Shown here: one piece after another, positions 26,774 through 35,253 of the stretch
How the letters are laid out: the number at the start of each line of letters is the position of its first letter
Numbering within the stretch: the first letter of the stretch is position 1
Assembly (NCBI GenBank): GCA_028279475.1
Contig: JANQNR010000003.1
Location: 147,069-211,068 of the forward strand
Length of the DNA: 64,000 bases
Reading direction: 5' to 3'
Source: Rickettsiales bacterium
Lineage (GTDB): Bacteria; Pseudomonadota; Alphaproteobacteria; Rickettsiales; UBA998
The notes under the pieces: model-generated
The model's input: the letters and a program-made list of their open reading frames with translations, nothing else
Databases searched by the model: none
What the model was told of the DNA's origin: nothing
Made by a program: the position numbers and the translations under genes

Positions 26774-28966
26774 TTACATAAAACTGATCGGGTCAATATC
26801 AATGGAGACACTCACCGTCGCCGGACGCTTTATGGAATCACGCCACTGCAACATGACTGGCTGCAAGGCTGTCTGCTTCGACGCCTTGACCAGAAAACGC
26901 TGCCGATAGAGGTTTTTCAACTTATAGAGCGGCGCCGGCGCCGGACCAAAGACCGCAACCCCTTCCAGATTCGGTGTCCGGCGTACTAATGCACCCACCA
27001 CCTCTTCCACCAGTGCCTCCGGCTTACCCTCAACAATCAACGCCGCCAGACGTCCATAAGGCGGCATCCCGGTCATGCGGCGTTGCTCCAGTTCCAGCTC
27101 CATGAACCGCTGACGATCCCACTCGGTCAGTGCCTCCATCAGCGGGTGAGCGGGTCGATAAGTCTGAATATAGACCTCCCCGCGCTCCGATTCCCGCCCG
27201 GCACGCCCCGACAGCTGATGCAACAACTGATAGGTCTTCTCTGCACCACGAATATCGCCGCCCTGCAACCCAGCATCGGCATCGACGACCCCAACCGTCG
27301 CCAATGCCGGGAAATGGTGCCCCTTCGCCAGTAACTGCGTCCCGATAATGATGTCGATCTCCCCCTCTGTTACTTGCGTCAGCGTCTCCTGCAACCGCGC
27401 CGGGGACTGGCTGAGCTCTCCGGACAGCACTACACTGCGCGCCTGCGGGAATAGCGCACGGACTTCCTCCTCAATACGCTCAACACCCGGCCCGCACGCA
27501 ACGATCTTGTCCCTGCCAGCACCACAGGACACACAGGCAGACGGCACCGGCATCGCCAACCCACAATGATGGCATTGCAACTGGCGGCTGGAAGCATGAT
27601 AGACCAGCCAGGCGCTACAACTGGGACATTCATACCGATGGCCGCATTCCTGGCAAATCATGAGCGGCGCATAGCCGCGGCGATTGAGAAACAGCAAAGA
27701 TTGCCTACCCTGCTCCAATGTTTTGGTCAGAGCTTCCCGCAACATCGGCGATAACCAGCACTGCTTGTCCATCGCCTGACGGCGCATATCGATCAGCGTC
27801 ACCTGCGGCAGACGCGCCTGCTCAACGCGGCGCTGAATATGCACATGCCCGTATTTTCCCTGATTGGCATTCACCCAGCTTTCTAGTGAGGGGGTGGCGG
27901 AGGTAAGAACCACAGGAATCTGCTCTTCCCGCCCGCGCAAAACTGCCATGTCACGGGCATGGTAGCGTACCCCATCCTCCTGCTTGTACGAACTGTCATG
28001 CTCTTCATCAACGACGATGAGCCCCAGATCGGCATAGGGGAGAAACAACGCCGAGCGTGCACCAATCACCAGCGACGTACCGCCATGCATGATCTGACGC
28101 AACGCCTGCCTGCGCCGCGCCGGTGTTTCGGAGGAATGCCAGACGGTCGGCGCGATACCAAACCGCTTTTGCACTCGCTCCACCAACTGCATACTCAGCG
28201 CAATTTCCGGCACCAGCAACAACACCTGTCGCCCTTCGCGCATCACCGCCTCGGCCACTTCCAAAAACACTTCCGTTTTCCCCGATCCTGTCGCACCATC
28301 CAGCAGAAATGTGTGAAAACCCTGTCCAATCGCAGCGCACATATGCTGCGCCGCCTGTCGCTGTAAATCGCTGAGTGTCGGTGCACAGGGCTGCAACAGT
28401 GGCGATACATAATCCGGCAGGCGGCTGACCATCTGGATTGCCCCCTCGTCCCGCATTCCCTTCAGAACGGAAAGGCTGATGCCACGATCCCGCAACACTT
28501 CCTGTGGTAGAGCGCCCTCCTCCTGCAACCAGTCCAGCACCCGCTTCCTGCTTACCGTCATCCGCATGTCAGGTACTGGCTTCATGGACTCAACCCATAT
28601 CTCGGACTCCGGCTCTAATAAGGCATCCATCGCCGGCATCGCCAGTTTCAGCGCTGCTCCCAGTGACGTAGCATTATACCGCGCTGTCCCTTCGATGAAC
28701 CGCCGTAATGCCTCTGTCATCGGCAGCAAATGAGGCAGCACACACTCTATCGGCTTGAGTTTACCGGGATCAATATCCCCCTGCCCTTCGCCCCAGACAA
28801 TTCCCGTGACCTGGCGATTGGAAAATGGCACCCGCACATAACTGCCAGGCGCAACGTGCATATTTGGTGGCACCACATAATCAAAGCATCGATCCACCGC
28901 CACCGGCAAACAGACGGAAATACTCGAATCTTCTGGGGTATCGTGAGAAAATAAATCTGTATGCAT
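26774..28966 (-). CDS. priA: Primosomal replication-restart helicase PriA
   Basis: PriA reloads the replisome at stalled forks. The 730-residue protein has an N-terminal DNA-binding domain, Walker A GATGSGKT (224-231), the DEEH box in VVDEEHDSSYKQ, and zinc-binding cysteines in CQECGHRYECPSC and later CHHCG and CVSCG. Length is normal. It is divergent from the second PCMT-like gene with only 47 bp between starts, and its stop is four bases from the structured element at 26576-26770. Confidence 0.97.
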   Translation of the reverse strand: MHTDLFSHDTPEDSSISVCLPVAVDRCFDYVVPPNMHVAPGSYVRVPFSNRQVTGIVWGEGQGDIDPGKLKPIECVLPHLLPMTEALRRFIEGTARYNATSLGAALKLAMPAMDALLEPESEIWVESMKPVPDMRMTVSRKRVLDWLQEEGALPQEVLRDRGISLSVLKGMRDEGAIQMVSRLPDYVSPLLQPCAPTLSDLQRQAAQHMCAAIGQGFHTFLLDGATGSGKTEVFLEVAEAVMREGRQVLLLVPEIALSMQLVERVQKRFGIAPTVWHSSETPARRRQALRQIMHGGTSLVIGARSALFLPYADLGLIVVDEEHDSSYKQEDGVRYHARDMAVLRGREEQIPVVLTSATPSLESWVNANQGKYGHVHIQRRVEQARLPQVTLIDMRRQAMDKQCWLSPMLREALTKTLEQGRQSLLFLNRRGYAPLMICQECGHRYECPSCSAWLVYHASSRQLQCHHCGLAMPVPSACVSCGAGRDKIVACGPGVERIEEEVRALFPQARSVVLSGELSQSPARLQETLTQVTEGEIDIIIGTQLLAKGHHFPALATVGVVDADAGLQGGDIRGAEKTYQLLHQLSGRAGRESERGEVYIQTYRPAHPLMEALTEWDRQRFMELELEQRRMTGMPPYGRLAALIVEGKPEALVEEVVGALVRRTPNLEGVAVFGPAPAPLYKLKNLYRQRFLVKASKQTALQPVMLQWRDSIKRPATVSVSIDIDPISFM

Positions 28967-29013
28967 TATCGCCGGGATTGCAACTTAAATCAAATGCATG
29001 TAAGTAGGTTACT

Positions 29014-29706
29014 ATGATGAATACAACTGAAAATCCGCATTCTGAGCAACTTTCTTCCATGCTGAAAGGGCAGTTGGCTACCAACGGCATCCATGATTCC
29101 ATGGTGCTGGAAGCAATAAAAGCAGTAGATCGCGCACGCTTTGTTCCGGAATCTCTCAGTCATGTTGCCTATGTTGACGACGACATCCCACTCTGCGCCA
29201 ACCGTTACCTGCTCGAACCGCTGATATTCGCTAAGATGCTCGAATATGCCGAGATTGAATCGCATCACCGTGTGCTGGATGTGGGCGCTGGCCTTGGCTA
29301 TAGTAGTTGTGTTATCGCACACATGGCCGCGCAGGTTATCGCCGTTGAGGAAAGCGCAGAACTAGTGGCAGCAACCCGTAAAAAACTGGCCATGGCACAT
29401 ATTCAGCATGTGGATCTGGTAACAGCCCCCATGGATGCGGGATGCGTCGCGCACCAGCCTTATGACCGCATCATTATCGAAGGAGCTGTGGCGGAGATAT
29501 CACAAACACTGGAAGAACAACTGGCAGAAGGTGGCCGTATTGTTGCCATTCGTGCCAGGGGTCGCATGTTCGCCACGCAAAAAACGCTGGCAGACATTAT
29601 TATCGGTACAAAACATGGGAATCGGGTGACTTATGTTGAAAAGGATCGGGTCAGCGCCTATCCTTTGCGCAGAGTGATGGATGAGGATCATTTTTTCAGC
29701 TTCTGA
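29014..29706 (+). CDS. PCMT-like methyltransferase upstream of tolC
   Basis: The 230-residue protein belongs to the protein-isoaspartate methyltransferase superfamily: SAM-binding VLDVGAGLGYSSCVI near residue 90 and DRIIIEGAV near residue 150. It is more divergent than Pcm at 25808. In many alphaproteobacteria a gene of this type sits immediately before tolC and a popZ-type gene, as here, and its substrate is not established. Two ATGs in tandem begin the frame. It is 42 bp before tolC. Confidence 0.87.
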   Translation: MMNTTENPHSEQLSSMLKGQLATNGIHDSMVLEAIKAVDRARFVPESLSHVAYVDDDIPLCANRYLLEPLIFAKMLEYAEIESHHRVLDVGAGLGYSSCVIAHMAAQVIAVEESAELVAATRKKLAMAHIQHVDLVTAPMDAGCVAHQPYDRIIIEGAVAEISQTLEEQLAEGGRIVAIRARGRMFATQKTLADIIIGTKHGNRVTYVEKDRVSAYPLRRVMDEDHFFSF

Positions 29707-29748
29707 CGCGTTGCTAAAACCACAACCAACCAATAACGGATACGCCAA

Positions 29749-31176
29749 ATGACGAAAAATCGCTTTTTGTATTACACGCTTGCTTCTGCTGCATTCATCC
29801 TGCACGGCCACGCCTACGCACAGTCTGAACCGTCTAACGCCTCTGCGACTGAGGAACAGATACAGGTTGAAGAAGCGGCTCCACAACTTCCTGTTATCGG
29901 CGACGACAGTGTGTTCCGAGAAGCACTAATCTCAACCTATGTCTCTAATCCACGCATTATTGCTCAACGTAAAGCATTTGAAGAGACAGGCGAGTCTTAC
30001 AACCAGGCACTGTCCGGCTGGCTGCCAACCATTACTGCACGCTATGGAAAAGGCCGGCGGCGCAACCGTACAGCCGGTGCAGATTGGAGCTATCTGGACG
30101 CAGAAGATCGCGAACTAAACCTGTCACAACCCATTGTTGATGTCAGCACCTATTTTGAATTAGGGCAGGCAGATAATACCATCAAAGCCAGCGGCGCTGA
30201 GTTGATTGATGTCACTCAAACCACATTGCTCAGTGGTATCAGCGCTTATCTTGATGTCGTCCGGGATCGCGACATCCTGGATCTAAGCCGTAATAATGAG
30301 ACTGTACTAGGTCGCAACCTGGCCGCCACACGCGAACGCTTCGACGTCGGCGAGGCTACTCGTACAGACACCTCACAGTCGGAAGCGCGTCTCTCCCGTG
30401 CCGAATCCGATACCATTCAGGCGCAGGGCAATCTGGCGATTGCTGAAGCAACATTTGAACGCGTGATCGGCTATGAACCCATCGAAGGGTTGATCTACCC
30501 TGAAACCATGCCGGAGATCCCTGCCACACTGGACGAGTTGCTGGAAGAAGCATTACAACATAATCCCAGTGTCGTTGCAGCCCGCTACAACGAAGAAGCA
30601 GCATCCGATGCCGTAGGTGCCAATGTATCGGATCTATTACCCGTTGCTTCACTGGACGGTAGCGCCAGCCGAGCGGAAGGTTCTGGATTTACCGGCGTCG
30701 ATTTTGATTCAGACTCTGTGTTGCTGAATGTGACGCTGCCCTTATATCGCGGGGGTGCACAGTATTCCCGCATCCGTGAAGCAAAAACACAAAAAAGCCG
30801 CCGCCGTTACGAGTTGATGGAAGCGACCAACGAAGTACAGCAGCAAACCATTACCGCCTGGGAGGAATACCAGACAGCACTGGCAGCGATTGAAGCACAG
30901 AAAGATACGATTCGTGCGGCAGAAATCGCATTAGACGGCGTACAGCAGGAACAACTCTATGGCTCTCGAACCGTACTGGACGTACTCGACGCTGAACAGG
31001 AATTGTTTGTCGCACGCGTTAATTTGGCACGCTCTGAGCGCAACCGGCTGGTTTCTGTCTATAATTTGCTATCCGTCATGGGTAAGTTAAGTCCGGAAGC
31101 GCTTGGACTAGGCGTCGATGCCTATGACCGCGAAGAAGCCTATGACAACATCAAATATCAACTGATCGGCTTTTAA
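29749..31176 (+). CDS. tolC: TolC family outer-membrane channel
   Basis: TolC forms the outer-membrane duct for type I secretion and efflux systems. The 475-residue protein has a signal peptide with a likely cleavage after AYA (residue 24) and two repeats of the OEP coiled-coil/barrel fold. Typical segments are LLSGISAYLDVVRD near residue 160 and VTLPLYRGGAQYSRIREAK near residue 330, followed by GSRTVLDVLDAEQEL. It could serve the RTX-containing alginate lyase in this window, but no type I ABC transporter is present here. Confidence 0.94.
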   Translation: MTKNRFLYYTLASAAFILHGHAYAQSEPSNASATEEQIQVEEAAPQLPVIGDDSVFREALISTYVSNPRIIAQRKAFEETGESYNQALSGWLPTITARYGKGRRRNRTAGADWSYLDAEDRELNLSQPIVDVSTYFELGQADNTIKASGAELIDVTQTTLLSGISAYLDVVRDRDILDLSRNNETVLGRNLAATRERFDVGEATRTDTSQSEARLSRAESDTIQAQGNLAIAEATFERVIGYEPIEGLIYPETMPEIPATLDELLEEALQHNPSVVAARYNEEAASDAVGANVSDLLPVASLDGSASRAEGSGFTGVDFDSDSVLLNVTLPLYRGGAQYSRIREAKTQKSRRRYELMEATNEVQQQTITAWEEYQTALAAIEAQKDTIRAAEIALDGVQQEQLYGSRTVLDVLDAEQELFVARVNLARSERNRLVSVYNLLSVMGKLSPEALGLGVDAYDREEAYDNIKYQLIGF

Positions 31177-31234
31177 CGTTTAAATAACCAATACGCGGCA
31201 TAGTGGCACCACGCAGTAATTATGGGAAACCGGA

Positions 31235-31828
31235 ATGGCAGAAAACAAAGAAGAAGCAAATGACCAGTCCATGGAGGAAATCCTCCAGTCCATCAAGCGT
31301 ATCATCGCAGATGAGGATGGTGAGTCTCCGGATAGTTCTGCCACGGCCACTGAAACGCCTGCCGAGGAAGAGGAGAAGGACGCCGTGAAGGGGTCCGATG
31401 TCCTGGAGTTAAAGGATATGGTTGAGGAAGGCAGTAAACCGGAAGAAGTGGCTGAGCCGGAAAAATCGGATGATGGCGACGTATTGGCCGCCATTGACAA
31501 TAGTCTCTCCGATGCGCCGGATGAGACGCCAGCGCCAGCGCAGGAAGAAAAAGCGGACGACGTACTGGCCGACATTGACAGCCTCCTCTCTTCCGAAACA
31601 GTGGCCACGTCGTCAAAAGCACTGGAGAACCTCAAACAGCAGGCACAAACTACGGATAGCGAGCTACCATCCACAACGATGAATATCAATTTCCGCGCCG
31701 GCCATACGCTGGAAGATTTGGTCGTTGAAGCGCTGAAGCCGGAACTGAAGCAATGGTTGAACACCAACCTGCCTGCCATTGTCGAGCGCCTTGTCGCTGC
31801 CGAAGTCAAGAAAATCACGGGATCGTGA
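31235..31828 (+). CDS. popZ: PopZ-type polar organizing protein (DUF2497)
   Basis: PopZ forms a polar matrix that anchors chromosome and signalling proteins in alphaproteobacteria. The 197-residue protein has the conserved N-terminal helix SMEEILQSIKRIIADE, an acidic Pro/Glu/Ala-rich disordered middle (about residues 30-145), and the conserved C-terminal oligomerisation part TLEDLVVEALKPELKQWL with LPAIVERLVAAE. This three-part layout and the tolC neighbour are diagnostic. Other DUF2497 members of uncertain function exist, so the exact name is slightly less sure than the family. Confidence 0.9.
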   Translation: MAENKEEANDQSMEEILQSIKRIIADEDGESPDSSATATETPAEEEEKDAVKGSDVLELKDMVEEGSKPEEVAEPEKSDDGDVLAAIDNSLSDAPDETPAPAQEEKADDVLADIDSLLSSETVATSSKALENLKQQAQTTDSELPSTTMNINFRAGHTLEDLVVEALKPELKQWLNTNLPAIVERLVAAEVKKITGS

Positions 31829-31841
31829 TTACGACATAAAA

Positions 31842-31877
31842 AAAACGTCATACCGGCGCAGGCCGAAGTGACGTTTT
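31842..31877. terminator. Bidirectional terminator between popZ and uvrB
   Basis: AAAACGTCA (31842-31850) pairs with TGACGTTTT (31869-31877), with CCGGC/GGCCG-type pairing inside. Read on the minus strand the stem ends in a run of eight T, so it should end uvrB; on the plus strand TTTT follows and can end popZ. Confidence 0.85.
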
Positions 31878-31897
31878 CAATAAGACTTATACAATTT

Positions 31898-33958
31898 TCA
31901 AGACGCCGCTTTCGTTGCCAGCCGATCCAGTTCATCCCGCAGCCGTGCCGCTTCCTCAAACTCCAGGTTAGAGGCCGCTTCCAGCATCTGTTCACGCAGG
32001 CGTACCATCAGCGCTTCCCGCTCCGCTTCAGTTTTCGGTACCTGATAGTCGCTCTTGCCACCATCGGCCGCCAGTAGCATCTCGGATGGATCGGAAGTCG
32101 GATACACCGCCGGGCGCTGGCGCTTCGGTTGCCCATCTTTCTGACTGGTATCCTCAATCGCTGCGGCAATGGTGCGTTTGGTGGAGCGCGGCACGATGCC
32201 ATGCGCCTCGTTGTGCGCTAATTGCTTACTGCGGCGGCGTTCGGTCTCCTCCAGCGCCTTCTTCATCGAATCGGTGATACGATCCGCATAGAGAATCACC
32301 CGTCCATCCACGTTCCGCGCCGCCCGTCCGATCGTCTGAATCAGCGACGTTGCCGAGCGCAAAAATCCTTCCTTGTCGGCATCGAGAATCGCCATCAATC
32401 CGCATTCGGGAATGTCCAGCCCTTCTCGCAGCAAATTCACGCCGACCAGTACATCAAACGTTCCCAGCCGCAAATCGCGAATAATGTCGATGCGCTCAAG
32501 CGTATCAATGTCGGAATGCAGGTAGCGCACCGCGATCCCGTTCTCATCCAGATATTCGGTGAGTTGCTCCGCCATTTTCTTAGTCAGCGTCGTCACCAAC
32601 ACACGATAGCCCTTATCCAGCGTTGCCTTGATTTCACCCAACAAATCATCCACCTGCGTCGCTACTGGGCGAATTTCCGGCTGTGGGTCGACCAGCCCGG
32701 TCGGACGGATTACCTGCTCGACAAACTCCCCGTCCGTCCATCCCAACTCAATCCCACCCGGGGTTGCAGACACATGCAGTGTCTCTGGGCGTCTTCCATC
32801 CCATTCCTCGAATTTCAGTGGCCGATTATCCATGGCGCTCGGCAGGCGAAACCCGTATTCCACTAGCGTCTGCTTACGGGCACGGTCACCATTATACATG
32901 CCGCGAATCTGCGGTAGCGTTACATGGCTTTCATCAATAAACAGCAAGGCGTTCTCTGGCAGATATTGAAACAGGGTCGGCGGAGGCTCACCGGGTGCCG
33001 TACCAGCCAGATAACGGGAATAATTCTCGATGCCTTTGCAGGTTCCCGTCTCTGCCAACATCTCCAGATCAAATGCGGTGCGCTGCTCCAATCGCTGCGC
33101 TTCCAGCAATTTATTGAGTGAGCGCAACTGCTCCAACCGCTCGGCCAGCTCTTCCTTAATATGCTTCACTGCCTTATCGATCGTCGGGCGCGGCGTGACA
33201 TAGTGGCTGTTGGCATAGATAGTGACCTTGGGCATCGCCCCCTGCCCCTCCCCGGTCAGTGGATCAAACGCATAAATCTCGTCCACCTCATCGCCAAAGA
33301 ACGACAGCCGCCACGCCGTATCCTCCAGATGCGACGGATAGAGATCCACCGTATCGCCCCGCACCCGGAACGTCCCGCGCTTGAAGCCAATATCATTACG
33401 GCTGTACTGCAACTCCACCAGCCGCTTGAGAAAATCATCCTGCCGGATCGTATCACCTGGCGAAAGCTGGATAATCATCTCGCTATACGTCGCCGCGGAA
33501 CCAATACCATAGATGCAAGACACCGAAGCAATCACAATCACATCCTCGCGTTCCAGCAGGGATCGCGTAGCCGAGTGACGCATCCGGTCGATCTGCTCAT
33601 TGATCGACGCATCCTTTTCAATATAGGTATCACTGCGCGGCACATACGCTTCCGGCTGGTAATAATCGTAATAGGAAACAAAATATTCGACAGCATTATG
33701 CGGGAAGAATTCCTTCATCTCGTGATAGAGCTGCCCGGCTAGTGTCTTGTTATGCGCCATAATCATCGCCGGACGCTTGCTGCGGGCGATCACATTGGCC
33801 ATGGTGTAGGTCTTGCCCGACCCCGTCACCCCCAACAGCACCTGATCTTTCTTCTGCGCATCCAGCCCTTCCAGTAACGCCTCAATCGCCTGTGGCTGAT
33901 CCCCGGCGGGGGCATAGTCCGATACAAGCTGAAACGGTTTGGCGGCGCGGGGTTCCAT
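31898..33958 (-). CDS. uvrB: Excinuclease ABC subunit B
   Basis: UvrB is the damage-verification helicase of nucleotide excision repair. From the ATG at 33958 the protein has about 686 residues: Walker A GVTGSGKT (43-50), the [12 protein letters not shown] segment near residue 95, DESHVTLPQ, helicase motifs such as GRAARNVDG, and a C-terminal UVR motif ([13 protein letters not shown]). A frame from 34042 adds 28 residues unlike other UvrB N-termini, so 33958 is preferred. No SOS box is recognised upstream. Confidence 0.97.
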   Translation of the reverse strand: MEPRAAKPFQLVSDYAPAGDQPQAIEALLEGLDAQKKDQVLLGVTGSGKTYTMANVIARSKRPAMIMAHNKTLAGQLYHEMKEFFPHNAVEYFVSYYDYYQPEAYVPRSDTYIEKDASINEQIDRMRHSATRSLLEREDVIVIASVSCIYGIGSAATYSEMIIQLSPGDTIRQDDFLKRLVELQYSRNDIGFKRGTFRVRGDTVDLYPSHLEDTAWRLSFFGDEVDEIYAFDPLTGEGQGAMPKVTIYANSHYVTPRPTIDKAVKHIKEELAERLEQLRSLNKLLEAQRLEQRTAFDLEMLAETGTCKGIENYSRYLAGTAPGEPPPTLFQYLPENALLFIDESHVTLPQIRGMYNGDRARKQTLVEYGFRLPSAMDNRPLKFEEWDGRRPETLHVSATPGGIELGWTDGEFVEQVIRPTGLVDPQPEIRPVATQVDDLLGEIKATLDKGYRVLVTTLTKKMAEQLTEYLDENGIAVRYLHSDIDTLERIDIIRDLRLGTFDVLVGVNLLREGLDIPECGLMAILDADKEGFLRSATSLIQTIGRAARNVDGRVILYADRITDSMKKALEETERRRSKQLAHNEAHGIVPRSTKRTIAAAIEDTSQKDGQPKRQRPAVYPTSDPSEMLLAADGGKSDYQVPKTEAEREALMVRLREQMLEAASNLEFEEAARLRDELDRLATKAAS

Positions 33959-33986
33959 AGGAGATATGTAGTGGGATGGGATGGAA

Positions 33987-34041
33987 TTGCAAGCGTAGCC
34001 GGTGAATAAGATACTTGTGAGATGTATCCGAAAAGGATACA
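33987..34041 (+). promoter_or_regulatory. Promoter and palindromic operator of the HicB-like gene
   Basis: TTGCAA (33987-33992) and GATACT (34010-34015) have 17-bp spacing. Just downstream, TGTATCC (34023-34029) and GGATACA (34035-34041) form a perfect palindrome around GAAAA, placed where a repressor would block transcription of the gene at 34053. Confidence 0.55.
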
Positions 34042-34052
34042 ATAATTATGCT

Positions 34053-34298
34053 ATGCCAATTGAAAAACAGCCTTATGTTATCACTGTGACGTATGACCCT
34101 GAACACAAGGTGTTTTTGGGGTGGTGTGATGACGTGCCCGGCTTGAATGTCTGCTGTGAAACAGTCGATGAATTAATGGAAGTGGTGGAAAGTTCGCTGC
34201 CCTGGGTGCTGGAAGGCATCGCTGAACGTGATGACACAATCGACATCGCGCCGGTGTATCAACTGGCAAAATTCTCAGAAACACGCGCTCACCAGTAA
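34053..34298 (+). CDS. Solitary HicB/DUF1902-like protein
   Basis: The 81-residue protein (ATG at 34053; a longer frame from 34002 covers the operator) has the HicB-like antitoxin core: YVITVTYDPEHKVFLGW, DDVPGLNVCCETVDEL and an EVVESSLPWVL helix. In HicAB systems the partner HicA is a small dsRNA-binding toxin. No HicA-like gene is adjacent on either strand. It has its own promoter and a palindromic operator, suggesting autoregulation. It may be an orphan antitoxin or a regulator. Confidence 0.75.
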   Translation: MPIEKQPYVITVTYDPEHKVFLGWCDDVPGLNVCCETVDELMEVVESSLPWVLEGIAERDDTIDIAPVYQLAKFSETRAHQ

Positions 34299-34346
34299 TG
34301 GGTAAGGGGTATAGAAAAGATAGCATGTAATCACAAAGTCAAACTG

Positions 34347-34469
34347 CTATATAAGCCACTGACTGATATTATAAGCTTTGGTGCCTGCAACGGAAGCGGC
34401 CGCAACGGTACTACCGACCACACCGGAACCAACGGCTTCTTCCCAGCCAAATGATTTTTTATTACTCAT
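34347..34469 (-). CDS. Possible 40-residue Gly/Ala-rich small protein
   Basis: A short frame from an ATG at 34469 encodes MSNKKSFGWEEA and then a Gly/Ala/Val/Ser-rich stretch with GxxxG spacing, a plausible membrane-interacting helix, ending in SQWLI. A longer version starts at 34541. No strong ribosome-binding site is seen. It lies alone between the HicB-like gene and chpT and resembles leader-plus-hydrophobic peptides, but this may be chance. The remaining bases between 34299 and 34604 show nothing else I can support. Confidence 0.3.
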   Translation of the reverse strand: MSNKKSFGWEEAVGSGVVGSTVAAASVAGTKAYNISQWLI

Positions 34470-34604
34470 ACGCAGTGCAGTATACATGGTGTTTATGAAA
34501 ACCCTGTGACAGCTTTTCTTAAACATTTCTAAAACACTCAATCTACCAATCGTACTCCCACAAAATTTACGGAATCTTTAGGATTGGGGTGCATAACAGA
34601 TAGG

Positions 34605-35249
34605 ATGGAAAATACTGCCCTCACCCTCTCGCAATTGCTGATGACCCGGTTCTGCCACGACATTACCGGGCCAGTTGGCGCCGTGAATAACGGGGTGGAG
34701 TTCCTGGAAGAAGGCGCAGGCATGGATGCACAAGCCATGGAACTCATTGCAGGGAGCGCCACCGAAGCATTGGCACGCATTCAGTTCTACCGCTACGCCT
34801 ACGGCATCCTGAAAGAAAGCGGTCCGGTGGATGTGCAGGAAAAAAAGGAACTGATTGAGGCGTTCTACGCCCCATCCAAGGTACAGGTTACCTGGAATGA
34901 CGTCGCATCTGGTCTGGATACAAAAGACTGCCAGATCCTGTTCAACCTGTTGCTGATTATTGCTGCCACCCTGCTACGCGGCGGCGAAGCAACCATTACC
35001 GTACATCATGAAGCGGAACATATCGACGCGGTCGTCATCACTGGAGTCGGAGAACTGGTCAAACTTGATGAACAAATACAACAGACGCTGACAGCTAAGG
35101 ATCTACCGCAACCGGATACAAAAACGGTACAAGCCTATTACACCCGCCGTCTGATCGAACAATTGCAAGGCACACTGAATCTTACGATGCAGGAAGATAG
35201 TTGCAGCGCCACCTATCACCCTGCCCTGATACAAGGAGCGCACGAGTAA
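34605..35249 (+). CDS. chpT: ChpT-type histidine phosphotransferase (DUF2328)
   Basis: ChpT passes phosphoryl groups between receiver domains in alphaproteobacterial phosphorelays. The roughly 214-residue protein has the DHp-like segment LMTRFCHDITGPVGAVNNG with the phosphoacceptor H18 (from the ATG at 34605), then a degenerate ATPase-like domain. A TTG-started frame from 34584 adds seven residues. Its location five bases upstream of cheA is not the usual CckA-CtrA context. It may relay phosphate to the single-domain regulators in this operon, which is inference. Confidence 0.85.
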   Translation: MENTALTLSQLLMTRFCHDITGPVGAVNNGVEFLEEGAGMDAQAMELIAGSATEALARIQFYRYAYGILKESGPVDVQEKKELIEAFYAPSKVQVTWNDVASGLDTKDCQILFNLLLIIAATLLRGGEATITVHHEAEHIDAVVITGVGELVKLDEQIQQTLTAKDLPQPDTKTVQAYYTRRLIEQLQGTLNLTMQEDSCSATYHPALIQGAHE

Positions 35250-35253
35250 TAGT

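Noticed and set aside
31180..31995. 271-residue minus-strand frame with Ser-rich sequence
   Set aside because: It is the mirror of the acidic popZ gene and runs through the popZ/uvrB terminator.
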